Shown here: positions 25,565 to 34,580 of the stretch, piece after piece
Position numbering within the stretch: the stretch's first letter is position 1
How the letters are laid out: every line of letters begins with the position of its first letter
Assembly: GCA_900114805.1 (NCBI GenBank)
Contig: FOZN01000004.1
Location: 1-64,000 of the forward strand
Length of the DNA stretch: 64,000 nt
From: Agrococcus baldri
Lineage (GTDB): Bacteria; Actinomycetota; Actinomycetes; Actinomycetales; Microbacteriaceae
Direction of reading: 5' to 3'
Notes under the pieces: model-generated
What the model was told of the DNA's origin: nothing
Databases searched by the model: none
What the model saw: the letters and a program-made list of their open reading frames with translations, nothing else
Made by a program: the position numbers and the translations under genes

Positions 25565-26647
25565 ATGCGCGTCCTGCTCGCCGGAGGCGGCACCGCCGGC
25601 CACGTCAACCCGCTGCTCGCGACATCGCAGCGGCTGCGGGAGCGGCATCCCGACGCCGAGCTCACCGTGCTCGGCACCGCCGAGGGGCTGGAGCGCGAGC
25701 TCGTGCCGCGCGCGGGCCTCGAGCTCGTCACGATCGAGAAGCTGCCCTTCCCGCGCAGGCCCGATGCCGCTGCGCTGCGCTTCCCCGGCCGCTGGCGGAA
25801 GGCCGTGCGGGAGGTGCGCGCGCTCATCCGCGACCGCGACATCGACGTCGTGGTCGGCTTCGGCGGCTACGCATCCGCCCCCGCCTACCGCGCCGCCCGC
25901 CTCGAGCGGGTGCCGATCGTCATCCACGAGGCGAACGCGAAGCCGGGCATGGCCAACGTGCTCGGTGCGCGCTGGACCGACTTCGTCGGGCTGTCGTACC
26001 GCTCGACGACGCTCGCGGGCGAGTTCGTCGGCATGCCGCTGCGACCTGAGATCACGTCCCTCGACCGTGCGGGGCTGCGCGATGTGGCCATCGCCGAGCT
26101 CGGCCTGGACCCCGACCGGCAGACGCTGCTGGTCACCGGCGGCTCGCAGGGCGCGCGCTCGATCAACCGCACGATCGTCGCCACCGCCGAGCAGATCGTG
26201 GGGGCAGGCTGGCAGATCCTGCACCTCTCCGGCGGCCGGCAGACCGACTTCGAGCCCGCGAGCGTCGACCACTACGTCGCGATCGAGTACCTCGACCGCA
26301 TGCACCTCGCGCTCGCCGCAGCCGACCTGGTCGTGTGCCGCGCGGGCAGCCTGACCGTCTCCGAGCTGATGGCCGTCGGCCTGCCCGCCGTCTACGTGCC
26401 GCTGCCGTACGGCAACGGCGAGCAGGGCATGAACGCGGCCGACCAGGTTTCCGCTGGTGGCGCACTGCTGGTCGCCGACGGCGAGTTCACGGCAGAATGG
26501 GTGCGCACCAGGCTCGTGCCGCTGCTGCGGGATGCCGATCGGCTCGCCGAGATGGCCAGCGCCAGCGCGGGAGCCGGTGTCGGCGACGGCAGCGATCGCA
26601 TGTGCGAACTGATCGAGCGGGCCGCAGCCACGAGGAGGCAGTCGTGA
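25565..26647 (+). CDS. murG: UDP-GlcNAc:lipid I N-acetylglucosaminyltransferase MurG
   Basis: A 360-residue GT-B glycosyltransferase that adds GlcNAc to lipid I to complete lipid II on the inner membrane face. The first G-loop is [16 protein letters not shown], the second [14 protein letters not shown], then [12 protein letters not shown], the central [13 protein letters not shown], and the UDP-binding [21 protein letters not shown]. The length is typical. It starts 2 nt after ftsW and overlaps murC by GTGA. Confidence 0.96.
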   Translation: MRVLLAGGGTAGHVNPLLATSQRLRERHPDAELTVLGTAEGLERELVPRAGLELVTIEKLPFPRRPDAAALRFPGRWRKAVREVRALIRDRDIDVVVGFGGYASAPAYRAARLERVPIVIHEANAKPGMANVLGARWTDFVGLSYRSTTLAGEFVGMPLRPEITSLDRAGLRDVAIAELGLDPDRQTLLVTGGSQGARSINRTIVATAEQIVGAGWQILHLSGGRQTDFEPASVDHYVAIEYLDRMHLALAAADLVVCRAGSLTVSELMAVGLPAVYVPLPYGNGEQGMNAADQVSAGGALLVADGEFTAEWVRTRLVPLLRDADRLAEMASASAGAGVGDGSDRMCELIERAAATRRQS

Positions 26648-28056
26648 TCGAACCGGACTTCACCCAGCAGATCCCCGAGACGATCGAGCGCATCCACTTC
26701 ATCGGCATCGGCGGCTCCGGCATGTCCGGCATCGCCCACATGATGCTCGACGAGGGGCTCGCCGTGTCGGGCTCCGACCGCTCCGGCTCCGCCACCGTCG
26801 ACCGCCTCGCCGAGCGCGGTGCGACGGTCGCGATCGGCCACGCCGCCGCGAACATCGCCCTCGATGAGGCGCGACCGGATGCGGTGGTCGTCACGAGCGC
26901 GCTCTGGCCGGACAACCCTGAGCTGCTCGCGGCTCGCGAGCACGGCATCCCGGTGCTGCACCGCTCGCAGGCGCTGCACGTGCTCGCCCGCGGCAAGCGC
27001 GTGGTCGCGGTCGGCGGCGCTCACGGCAAGACCACCACCACCGGCATGCTCGTGGTCGGCCTGCACGGGCTCGGCGTCGACACCGGCTTCGTCAACGGCG
27101 GCGTGATCGCCGGGCTCGATGCCTCCAGCGGCCACGGCACCTCCGACCTGTTCGTGCTGGAGGCGGATGAGTCGGACGGCTCGTTCCTGCTCTACGACGT
27201 CGCGGTCGCCCTGATCACGAACGTCGACACCGACCACCTCGACCATTACGGCACGCCGGAGGCCTTCGACGCGGCGTTCGCCGAGTTCGCCATCCGTGCG
27301 AGCGAGGCGGTCGTGATCTCCGCCGACGACCCCGGCGCGCAGCGGGTGCGCGGCATGATCGACCATCGGCGGGTGGTGACCTTCGGCGAGGCCGAGGACG
27401 CCGACGTGCGCATCCTGGAGATCCGCGCGGGGGCGAGCGCGGCCTGCACGCTGGAGATCGCCGGCGAGCGCGTCGAGCTCGAGGTCGGCGTGCCCGGCAG
27501 CCACAACGCGGTCAACGCCGCGGGCGCCCTGGCGACCCTGCTCGCGCTGGGCTTCGCGCCGGCCGAGGCGGCGCACGCGCTCGCCGGCTTCCGCGGCACC
27601 GGACGCCGCTTCGAGCTGCACGGCGAGCGCCGCGGCGTGCGCGTCTACGACGACTACGCGCACCACCCTGCCGAGGTCGACGCCGCGTTGACCGCCGCGC
27701 GCACCATCATCGGCGAGGGCCGCATCATCGCCATCCACCAGCCCCACCTGTTCACCCGCACGCGCGACATGGCCGGCGAGTTCGCCGCCGTCTACGAGCG
27801 GGTCGCCGACCACACCGTGGTGCTCGACGTCTTCGGCGCCCGCGAGGACCCCATCCCGGGCGTCACCGGGGCACTGGTCGCCGAGCGCTTCGAGGACGGC
27901 TCCGAGGTCGACTTCCTGCCCGACTGGCAGCGGGCCGCCGAGCGGGCCGCCGAACTCGCCCAGGAGGGCGACATCATCGTCACCCTCTCCTGCGGCGACG
28001 TGTACCGCATCATCCCGCAGGTGCTCTCGGCGCTCGAGGATGGCGACGAGGCGTGA
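26644..28056 (+). CDS. murC: UDP-N-acetylmuramate:L-amino acid ligase MurC
   Basis: A 470-residue Mur ligase that attaches the first stem amino acid, normally L-alanine, to UDP-MurNAc. The sequence begins with the Rossmann loop [18 protein letters not shown]. The P-loop [15 protein letters not shown] has the Ala-His form special to MurC, followed by [10 protein letters not shown], the [14 protein letters not shown] block and [10 protein letters not shown]. In species with B-type walls the first residue can be glycine; the sequence does not tell which applies. GTG start within the murG stop; it overlaps ftsQ by GTGA. Confidence 0.96.
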   Translation: MIEPDFTQQIPETIERIHFIGIGGSGMSGIAHMMLDEGLAVSGSDRSGSATVDRLAERGATVAIGHAAANIALDEARPDAVVVTSALWPDNPELLAAREHGIPVLHRSQALHVLARGKRVVAVGGAHGKTTTTGMLVVGLHGLGVDTGFVNGGVIAGLDASSGHGTSDLFVLEADESDGSFLLYDVAVALITNVDTDHLDHYGTPEAFDAAFAEFAIRASEAVVISADDPGAQRVRGMIDHRRVVTFGEAEDADVRILEIRAGASAACTLEIAGERVELEVGVPGSHNAVNAAGALATLLALGFAPAEAAHALAGFRGTGRRFELHGERRGVRVYDDYAHHPAEVDAALTAARTIIGEGRIIAIHQPHLFTRTRDMAGEFAAVYERVADHTVVLDVFGAREDPIPGVTGALVAERFEDGSEVDFLPDWQRAAERAAELAQEGDIIVTLSCGDVYRIIPQVLSALEDGDEA

Positions 28057-29255
28057 GGCGCCCCGACGGGTTCGAGCGACCGCTCGGGGAGCGTGCTGAG
28101 GATGCTGCCGCGCACGACGATCGCGGCGCGCAGCAGGGCGTCGCTGCCGAGGTGCGCGAGGTCATCCGCCTCGATGCGCTGCGCCGCCGCCGAGACGAGG
28201 CGCGTCGGTCTGCGGCGGAGGCGGACTGGGGGCGGCAGGCCCGGCCGGAGCCCCGCCGCTGGGCGCTGAGCGCATACGCCGACCTGGACGACGATGCGAT
28301 CGCCGAGGACGTGCACGCCGCGACGGGGGAGCAGGGCGCCGCCACGGGAGCCGAGCAGGGCGACGCGCCCGCCGAGCTGCCGCCGGAGCGCGGCTCCCAC
28401 GCGCAGCGCGTCGACCGCGCCTGGCGGAAGGCGCAGCGCGAGCAGCGGCGCCTCGACCGCGCAGAGATGGACGACGCCAAGCGCGAGGCGAAGGCCGCCA
28501 AGCGCGCCCGCGCGCGCAAGGAGCGCTCGGAGGTGCGCCGCTTCACGGCGCCCCGCCGCCGGCAGCTGCGCGTCGCGCTCATCACCGCCGGCGGGCTGGG
28601 CCTCGCGCTGGCGCTGCTCGTGGCGCTGGTCTGGTCGCCGCTGATGGCCGTGCGCGAGGTGCGGGTCGAGGGCGCGGAGCGCATCGAGCCGGCAGTCGTG
28701 CAGGAGGCGCTCGCCGACCAGTTGGGTGAGCCCATCGCCACCGTCACCGAGGCCGGTGTCGCCGAGCGGCTGCAGGCGATTCCGCAGATCGAGTCGTTCC
28801 GCCTCGACGTGGTACCGCCGTCGACCGTGATCGTGCGGCTCGTCGAGCGACGGCCGGTCGCGATCATCGAGACGGATGCGGGGGCCTCGGTCATCGACGC
28901 GGCCGGCGTCGTGCTCGGCCAGGTCGACGACACCACTGCGGCGCTGCCGAGGCTCGACGGCGTCGAGATCGGCAGCGAGCACTTCGAGGCCGTCGCGACC
29001 GTGCTGGTGTCCGTCCCCGCAGAGGTGCTCGAGGCCACCGAGCGCATCGCGGCACCGACCCCCTCAGACATCCGGCTGACGCTCGCGACGGGCCAGACGG
29101 TGGAGTGGGGCGGCGCCGAGCAGAGCCCCCTGAAGGCCGACGTGGTGGCCGCGCTGATGGCGACGCAGGACCCCGCCGCAGCGGCCGAGCTCGACGTGCG
29201 AGCACCGGAGCACCCGGTCGTCCGAGGCTCCTCGGCCTCCACCGGGTCGCCGTAG
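28053..29255 (+). CDS. ftsQ: Cell division protein FtsQ with long cytoplasmic arm
   Basis: A 400-residue bitopic division protein. One helix at about residues 172-194 is followed by a POTRA domain ([20 protein letters not shown] onward) and the FtsQ beta-domain ([18 protein letters not shown]). The cytoplasmic part of about 170 residues is unusually long: it is rich in Arg, Ala and Glu, with a highly charged helical stretch at 117-163 that could be coiled coil. FtsQ links the early divisome to the FtsI-FtsW synthase. No ftsA follows; ftsZ comes next after a 158-nt control region, so the operon as a whole may end or be re-initiated here. Confidence 0.9.
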   Translation: MRRPDGFERPLGERAEDAAAHDDRGAQQGVAAEVREVIRLDALRRRRDEARRSAAEADWGRQARPEPRRWALSAYADLDDDAIAEDVHAATGEQGAATGAEQGDAPAELPPERGSHAQRVDRAWRKAQREQRRLDRAEMDDAKREAKAAKRARARKERSEVRRFTAPRRRQLRVALITAGGLGLALALLVALVWSPLMAVREVRVEGAERIEPAVVQEALADQLGEPIATVTEAGVAERLQAIPQIESFRLDVVPPSTVIVRLVERRPVAIIETDAGASVIDAAGVVLGQVDDTTAALPRLDGVEIGSEHFEAVATVLVSVPAEVLEATERIAAPTPSDIRLTLATGQTVEWGGAEQSPLKADVVAALMATQDPAAAAELDVRAPEHPVVRGSSASTGSP

Positions 29256-29369
29256 AACCTGACGATTCTTTTTCTTGGCGCTCCCGCGCACGACACGCCC
29301 TGTCGGTCCCGCGTTCGCACGTCCGTGGCCCGTACCGTCAGAGACGTCAGCATGAAGTGAGGAATTCTC

Positions 29370-29412
29370 TAAACTTCAACTAGAGGTTGAGAGTTCGATC
29401 GAGGGGCCGGAA
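29370..29412 (+). promoter_or_regulatory. ftsZ promoter region
   Basis: TAAACT (29370-29375) is a good -10 box, followed by the imperfect dyad TCAAC-TAGAG-GTTGA (29376-29390). An AT-rich CAAC/GTTG element just before ftsZ is recurrent in actinobacteria. GAGGGG (29401-29406) is the ribosome-binding site. The AT content here is well above that of the surrounding DNA. Confidence 0.5.
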
Positions 29413-29413
29413 C

Positions 29414-30586
29414 GTGACTTCCAACAACAACTACCTCGCCGTCATCAAGGTGGTCGGCGTGGGCGGTGGCGGCGTGAACGCCGTGAACCGCATGAACGAG
29501 CTCGGCCTGCGAGGGGTCGAGTTCATCGCCATCAACACGGACGCGCAGGCGCTGCTGCTCAGCGACGCGGACGTCAAGCTCGACGTGGGCCGAGAGCTCA
29601 CCAAGGGTCTCGGCGCAGGTGCCGACCCCGAGGTGGGCAGGCGCGCCGCCGAGGACCACGCGGAGGAGATCGAGGAGGCGCTCGCCGGCGCCGACATGGT
29701 CTTCGTCACCGCCGGTGAGGGCGGCGGCACGGGCACCGGCGGTGCGCCGGTCGTCGCGCGCATCGCCAAGAGCCTCGGCGCGCTCACCGTCGGCGTCGTG
29801 ACGAAGCCGTTCTCGTTCGAGGGCAAGCGCCGCCAGGCGCAGGCCGAGACGGGCGTCGAGGCGCTCAAGAACGAGGTCGACACGCTCATCGTGGTGCCGA
29901 ACGACCGCCTGCTCGAGATCAGCGACATGGGCATCTCGATGGTCGAGGCCTTCGAGACCGCCGACCAGGTGCTGCTCGCCGGTGTGCAGGGCATCACCGA
30001 CCTGATCACCACGCCGGGCCTGATCAACGTCGACTTCGCCGATGTGAAGTCGGTCATGCAGGGTGCGGGCAGCGCGCTGATGGGCATCGGCTCGTCGCGC
30101 GGCGCCGACCGGGCGATCAAGGCCGCAGAGCTCGCGGTCGCGAGCCCGCTGCTGGAGGCGAAGATCGATGGTGCGCACGGCGTGCTGCTGTCGATCCAGG
30201 CCGGCAGCAACCTCGGCATCCACGAGACCTACGACGCGGCGAAGCTCGTGCAGGAGGCCGTGCACCCGGAGGCGAACATCATCTTCGGCACGGTCATCGA
30301 CGACACTCTCGGCGACGAGGTGCGCGTCACCGTCATCGCCGCTGGCTTCGACGGCGCAGGCCCGATAGCGAAGGACGACGACTCCGTCATCCGCACCGCG
30401 GCGCGCGAGGACATGGGCCTGCGCGCCTCGACCCCCAGCGCTCCCGCGGCGCCGCGCACCGAGGAGCCGGCCGAGCGCCGCGCGGTGCCCGCACCGCCGG
30501 TCGCCGACCACCTCACCGGTCCCGTGCAGCCGCTGACCCAGGTGGACGAGGAGGAGGACGAGTTCCTCCCCGACTTCCTGCGCTGA
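29414..30586 (+). CDS. ftsZ: Cell division protein FtsZ
   Basis: A 390-residue tubulin-like GTPase that builds the Z-ring. It shows the N-terminal [14 protein letters not shown], the tubulin signature loop [13 protein letters not shown], the T7 synergy region and the standard GTPase and C-terminal subdomains. A variable Pro/Ala linker leads to the conserved C-terminal peptide [10 protein letters not shown], which binds SepF and other membrane tethers. The GTG at 29414 ([13 protein letters not shown]) matches the usual actinobacterial N-terminus and follows GAGGGG. Its membrane tether is presumably SepF, encoded two genes downstream. Confidence 0.98.
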   Translation: MTSNNNYLAVIKVVGVGGGGVNAVNRMNELGLRGVEFIAINTDAQALLLSDADVKLDVGRELTKGLGAGADPEVGRRAAEDHAEEIEEALAGADMVFVTAGEGGGTGTGGAPVVARIAKSLGALTVGVVTKPFSFEGKRRQAQAETGVEALKNEVDTLIVVPNDRLLEISDMGISMVEAFETADQVLLAGVQGITDLITTPGLINVDFADVKSVMQGAGSALMGIGSSRGADRAIKAAELAVASPLLEAKIDGAHGVLLSIQAGSNLGIHETYDAAKLVQEAVHPEANIIFGTVIDDTLGDEVRVTVIAAGFDGAGPIAKDDDSVIRTAAREDMGLRASTPSAPAAPRTEEPAERRAVPAPPVADHLTGPVQPLTQVDEEEDEFLPDFLR

Positions 30587-30593
30587 CACGCCC

Positions 30594-31265
30594 ATGACCG
30601 ACGCCCCTGCGCGCCTGGCCGCCTTCCTCGAGGATCTCGAGCAGGCGCGCCAGGCGCGCGACGTCACCGTGGTCGTCGTCACGAAGTTCCACCCGGCCGA
30701 GCTCGTGCGCGAGCTCGCCGAGGCCGGTCACCGCGACTTCGGCGAGAACCGGCATCCCGAGGCGCGCGACAAGGCCCTCGGGCTCGCGCAGCTCGGCCTG
30801 ACCTGGCACTTCCTCGGCCAGCTGCAGCGCAAGAAGGCGCGCCAGGTCGCCGCCTACGCCGACGTGCTGCACTCGATCGACTCGATCGAGCTCGTCGAGG
30901 CGCTCGAAGGCGGTGAATCGCCGCACGAGCGGCCCGTCCGCGACGCGCTCGTGCAGGTCAACCTGACCGACGACCCAGGCCGCGGCGGCATCGACCCGGC
31001 CCGCGTCGAAGCGCTGGCGGAGCGCGTCGCCGCCTCGCCGGCGCTGCGCCTGCGCGGGGTGATGGCCGTCGCGCCGCTCGACGAGGAGCCCGGTCGCGCG
31101 TTCGAGCGCCTCGCGACGCACGCCGAGCGCGTGCGTCGACTGGACGCATCCGCCGACTGGATCTCGGCGGGCATGAGCGCCGACTGGCGCGAGGCCCTGC
31201 AGCACGGCGCGACACACCTGCGAATCGGCACCGCAATCACGGGAAACCGCCCAGCCGGCGGATAG
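30594..31265 (+). CDS. Pyridoxal phosphate homeostasis protein (YggS family)
   Basis: A 223-residue YggS/PROSC-family protein with a single alanine-racemase-like barrel domain that binds PLP and helps keep vitamin B6 and amino acid pools in balance. The PLP lysine is Lys31 in VVVTKFHP; FGENRHPEA, WHFLGQLQRKKA, GVMAVAP, SAGMSADWREAL and the closing LRIGTAITG are family blocks. It starts 7 nt after ftsZ, its usual place in Gram-positive division clusters. The name laccase-domain partner YfiH does not apply; that gene is absent here. Confidence 0.92.
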   Translation: MTDAPARLAAFLEDLEQARQARDVTVVVVTKFHPAELVRELAEAGHRDFGENRHPEARDKALGLAQLGLTWHFLGQLQRKKARQVAAYADVLHSIDSIELVEALEGGESPHERPVRDALVQVNLTDDPGRGGIDPARVEALAERVAASPALRLRGVMAVAPLDEEPGRAFERLATHAERVRRLDASADWISAGMSADWREALQHGATHLRIGTAITGNRPAGG

Positions 31266-31295
31266 CGTGAACCCACGCCACGAGGAGGATCCAGC

Positions 31296-31772
31296 ATGAG
31301 CAACGCACTGAAGAAGGCGGCGATCTACTTCGGCTTCGCCGAGGAGGATGAGCTGACCCAGGAGGTCCGCCCCGTCGAGCGGGCCGAGGAGCACGACCGT
31401 GCCCCGCAGCCGCAGCCGCAGCCGCGCGAGCGCGTCGAGGAGCCGCGCCGTGCGCCCGTCACCAAGCTCCGCGCGAGCCAGAAGGTCAACGACATGAGCG
31501 AGATCCTCACGGTGCACCCGCGCCAGTACAAGGACGCCAAGCCGATCGCGGAGGCATTCCGCGACGGCACGCCCGTCATCATCAACCTGTCGCAGATGAC
31601 CGATGGTGATGCCCGCCGGCTGATCGACTTCTCCGCCGGCCTCACGCAGGGCCTGGAGGGGCGCATCGAGCGCGTCACCACCAAGGTCTACCTGCTCACC
31701 CCCGAGCACATCGCGGTCTCTGGCGGCCGGGGCGTCGACGAGGACGCGGACTCGGCCGTCTTCGCGCACTGA
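31296..31772 (+). CDS. sepF: Cell division protein SepF
   Basis: A 158-residue SepF, the protein that anchors FtsZ to the membrane in actinobacteria lacking FtsA. The N-terminus MSNALKKAAIYFGFAE is the amphipathic membrane helix; a charged linker with QPQPQPRERVEEPRR follows; the C-terminal alpha/beta domain carries VHPRQYKDAKPIAEAFRDG, NLSQMTDGDARRLIDFSAGL and YLLTPEHIAVSG. GAGGAGG precedes the ATG. A TAGCGT box at 31263-31268 suggests an additional internal promoter at the yggS stop codon. Confidence 0.96.
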   Translation: MSNALKKAAIYFGFAEEDELTQEVRPVERAEEHDRAPQPQPQPRERVEEPRRAPVTKLRASQKVNDMSEILTVHPRQYKDAKPIAEAFRDGTPVIINLSQMTDGDARRLIDFSAGLTQGLEGRIERVTTKVYLLTPEHIAVSGGRGVDEDADSAVFAH

Positions 31773-31776
31773 CGCG

Positions 31777-32073
31777 GTGGAGATCGTCTCGATCCTCGCC
31801 TGGGTCGTCCACACCGCGCTGCTGGTCTCGTTCTACGTCCTCTGGGCGAGGATCATCCTCGACTTCGTCCGGCAGCTGCGGCATGACTGGCGTCCGCAGG
31901 GATTCTGGCTCCTGGTGTCCGTCTGGCTCATGCGGCTGACCGATCCTCCGCTGCGCTTCGTGCGCCGCTTCGTGAAGCCGGTGCGGATCGGCGGCGCGAT
32001 GCTCGACATCGCCATGCTCGTGCTGCTGCTGGGCCTGCTGCTGGCGATGACGATCGTCGGGCCGCTGCGTTGA
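31777..32073 (+). CDS. YggT-family membrane protein
   Basis: A 98-residue protein with two YggT-type hydrophobic segments: the first helix at about 5-27, the second at about 72-94, with the motif RLTDPPLRFVRRFVKP between them on one face. The family is conserved between sepF and divIVA in Gram-positive bacteria, and its biochemical role is unproven; links to osmotic tolerance or septum placement have been proposed. GTG start 4 nt after sepF, so co-transcribed. Confidence 0.88.
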   Translation: MEIVSILAWVVHTALLVSFYVLWARIILDFVRQLRHDWRPQGFWLLVSVWLMRLTDPPLRFVRRFVKPVRIGGAMLDIAMLVLLLGLLLAMTIVGPLR

Positions 32074-32162
32074 CGCTACGATCATCGGAACGCGACCGCG
32101 GACAGGTACAGTAATTCTGCGCAGCCTGCCGAAGGCCGCGAGTTGACCAAGAAAGGCACGCC

Positions 32163-32948
32163 ATGGCTCTGACTCCTGACGACGTCGTCCACAAGCGCTT
32201 CGAGACGACGCGCTTCCGGGACGGCTACGACCAGGACGAGGTCGACGACTTCCTCGACGAGGTCGTCACAGAGCTCCGTCGGCTGACGGAGGAGAACGAG
32301 AGCCTCCGCAGCGAGAACGAGCAGCTCAAGTCCGGTGCCGGCGCCGCCGCTGCTGCCGACGGCGATGTCGAGGCCGTCGCGCGCCCCGACGCCGCAGAGC
32401 TCGAGAGCCTGCGTGCCGAGAACGAGCGCCTCACCAAGGAGCTCGCCGACCGCGACGCCGCCGCCCAGAGCGCAGCCGCCGAGGCCGCTGCCGCCCCGGA
32501 GGTCGTCGCCGAGACCGAGGTCGCGCAGACCGAGGCCGAGGAGGCGCCCGAGGCACAGGCCGCGCCGGTCGTGGACGCCGCACCGGCCGAGGCGGCCGCC
32601 ACGCCCGCATCCACCAACGCCGACGGCCTGCTGGCGCTGGCGCAGCGGGTGCACGACGAGCACGTCGCCGAGGGCGAGCGCAAGCGCGACGAGCTGATCG
32701 CCGCCGCGGAGACCTCCGCGCAGGAGATCGAGGACGCCGCCGAGCAGCGCAAGGTGGCGCTGCAGCAGGAGTTCGACGACAAGAAGGCCAAGCTCGACGA
32801 GCAGAAGGCCGGTCTCGAGGCCAAGATCGACGAGCTCAAGAGCTTCGAGCGCGACTACCGCCTCAAGCTGCGCGGCTACATCGAGAGCCAGCTGCGCGAC
32901 CTCGATCGCTCCTCCTCGCTCGCCTTCGGCGGGCAGGGCGGCAACTGA
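32163..32948 (+). CDS. wag31: DivIVA/Wag31 polar growth scaffold
   Basis: A 261-residue coiled-coil protein that marks poles and septa by sensing membrane curvature and directs polar wall growth. The N-terminal lipid-binding domain reads MALTPDDVVHKRFETTRFR, then GYDQDEVDDFLDEV; a coiled coil follows (residues 38-60). A long Ala/Glu/Pro-rich insert (about 62-155) separates it from the second coiled coil (about 160-245), which ends with FERDYRLKLRGYIESQLRDL. The insert is typical of actinobacterial Wag31 but of variable length. AAGAAAGG lies 7 nt before the ATG; TACAGT at 32107-32112 is a possible -10 box. Confidence 0.95.
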   Translation: MALTPDDVVHKRFETTRFRDGYDQDEVDDFLDEVVTELRRLTEENESLRSENEQLKSGAGAAAAADGDVEAVARPDAAELESLRAENERLTKELADRDAAAQSAAAEAAAAPEVVAETEVAQTEAEEAPEAQAAPVVDAAPAEAAATPASTNADGLLALAQRVHDEHVAEGERKRDELIAAAETSAQEIEDAAEQRKVALQQEFDDKKAKLDEQKAGLEAKIDELKSFERDYRLKLRGYIESQLRDLDRSSSLAFGGQGGN

Positions 32949-32956
32949 GCCGCTCG

Positions 32957-33613
32957 GTGGCCACCGGCTCCGCGACGGACGACAGCGCTGCGGCGGTTCC
33001 GAGACGCACTCCCTGGCGGATGCTGGGGCTCGTCTTCGGGACCGCCGTCATCGCGTGGGTGGTCGACTTCCTGACCAAGGAGTGGGTGCTCGCCTCGATG
33101 ACCGAGGGCGAGCATCGGCAGGTGCTCGGCGAGATCCTGCAGTGGCACTTCGTGCGCAACCCCGGCGCCGCCTTCTCCCTCGCCGAGGGCTCCACCTGGA
33201 TCTTCACGATCCTCGCCTCCGCCGTGGTGATCTTCATCCTCACGCAGGTGCGACGCATCCGCTCGCTCCTGTGGGCGGCGGCGCTCGGCGGTCTGCTGGG
33301 CGGCACGCTCGGCAACCTCACCGACCGGCTGACGCGCGAGCCGGGCGTCTTCGTCGGCCACGTCATCGACTTCATCCAGGTGTGGGGCTTCCCGGCGATC
33401 TTCAACGTCGCCGACATCTTCGTGGTCGGATCGATGATCGGCGTCGTGCTGCTCGTGCTGGCCAACATCGGCCTGGACGGCGTGCGGCACACCGACGAGC
33501 CGAAGCGCGCCGCGGTCGACGCCGACCCCGATGCGACGCAGCCGCTCGACCCCGAGGACCGGCCCGACGGCTCGAACGGCCGACACGGCGAGCGACCCGG
33601 CGACCGGCACTGA
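32957..33613 (+). CDS. lspA: Lipoprotein signal peptidase
   Basis: A 218-residue signal peptidase II, an inner-membrane aspartyl protease that cleaves prolipoprotein signal peptides before the lipid-modified Cys. Four helices are visible; the catalytic aspartates lie in GNLTDRL and FNVADIFV, and the VRNPGAAFSL block is present. The hydrophilic C-tail of about 45 residues (rich in Asp, Pro, Arg) is longer than in E. coli. GTG start 8 nt after wag31. Likely substrates in this window are the CtaC subunit and the lipoprotein at 54.8-55.5 kb, both with lipoboxes. Confidence 0.93.
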   Translation: MATGSATDDSAAAVPRRTPWRMLGLVFGTAVIAWVVDFLTKEWVLASMTEGEHRQVLGEILQWHFVRNPGAAFSLAEGSTWIFTILASAVVIFILTQVRRIRSLLWAAALGGLLGGTLGNLTDRLTREPGVFVGHVIDFIQVWGFPAIFNVADIFVVGSMIGVVLLVLANIGLDGVRHTDEPKRAAVDADPDATQPLDPEDRPDGSNGRHGERPGDRH

Positions 33614-34533
33614 TGGAGACCCGCTTCCTGCAGGTTCCTCCCGGCCTCGACGGCGCACGGGCGGATGCCGGGCTCGCCAAGCTGCTCGGGCTCTCCCGCA
33701 CCGCCGTGGTCGGGATGCTCGAGGCGGGCGGCGCGCAGCAGGACGGCGCGGTGCTGCAGAAGTCGGACCGCCTGCGAGGGGACGCCTGGCTCGACCTCAG
33801 CTGGCAGCCGCGGCAGGAGCCCGCGATCGTCGCGACGCCGGTGCCGGATCTCGGCATCGTGCACGACGACGACGACATCGTCGTGGTCGACAAGCCCGCG
33901 GGCGTCGCCGCGCATCCTTCGATGGGCTGGCAGGGACCGACCGTCGTCGGCGCGCTCGCCGCTGCCGGGTTCCAGGTCGCCACCTCCGGAGCCGCCGAGC
34001 GGCAGGGCGTCGTGCACCGCCTCGACGCCGGCACGAGCGGGCTGATGGTGGTCGCCAAGAGCGAGATCGCCTACACGCGGCTGAAGGCCGCCTTCCACGA
34101 CCGCGAGGTCTCGAAGATCTACCACGCCGCCGTGCAGGGGCACCCGGATCCGCTCGCCGGCACCATCGACGCCCCGGTCGGCCGGCACCCGAACCACGAG
34201 TGGCGGTTCGCCGTCGTCTCGAGCGGCAAGCACGCCATCACGCACTACGAGACGCTGGAGGCGTACCGGGGCGGCAGCCTGCTGGAGATCGAGCTCGAGA
34301 CGGGCCGCACCCACCAGATCCGTGTGCACATGGCGGCCAGGAGGCATCCGTGCCTGGGCGACGCCATGTACGGCGCGGACCCCACGATCTCGGCGAAGCT
34401 CGGGCTCACGCGCCAGTGGCTGCACGCCATGCGGCTGGGGTTCCGGCACCCGGCGACGGGGGAACAGGTGCAGTTCGAGTCGCGCTACCCGGCCGAGCTC
34501 GCGCACGCGCTCGAGCTGCTGCGCGACGAGTAG
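33613..34533 (+). CDS. rluD: 23S rRNA pseudouridine synthase, RluD family
   Basis: A 306-residue RluA/RluD-family pseudouridine synthase that converts specific uridines of 23S rRNA helix 69. An N-terminal S4-like RNA-binding domain (residues 1-75, ADAGLAKLLGLSRTAVVGML) precedes the catalytic domain with VVVDKPAGVAAHP, HRLDAGTSGLMVVAK (catalytic Asp), and LETGRTHQIRVHMA. The order lspA-rluD is the standard one. The ATG shares a base with the lspA stop. Confidence 0.93.
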   Translation: METRFLQVPPGLDGARADAGLAKLLGLSRTAVVGMLEAGGAQQDGAVLQKSDRLRGDAWLDLSWQPRQEPAIVATPVPDLGIVHDDDDIVVVDKPAGVAAHPSMGWQGPTVVGALAAAGFQVATSGAAERQGVVHRLDAGTSGLMVVAKSEIAYTRLKAAFHDREVSKIYHAAVQGHPDPLAGTIDAPVGRHPNHEWRFAVVSSGKHAITHYETLEAYRGGSLLEIELETGRTHQIRVHMAARRHPCLGDAMYGADPTISAKLGLTRQWLHAMRLGFRHPATGEQVQFESRYPAELAHALELLRDE

Positions 34534-34565
34534 GAGCACCGGCCTGTCGGGTGGGCGCCTCGACG

Positions 34566-34571
34566 TAGGAT
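34566..34571 (+). promoter_or_regulatory. -10 box of dnaE (near-leaderless)
   Basis: TAGGAT, then 9 nt, then the ATG at 34581. The predicted leader is only a few bases and no Shine-Dalgarno sequence is seen. Confidence 0.5.
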
Positions 34572-34580
34572 CGAGATGCC

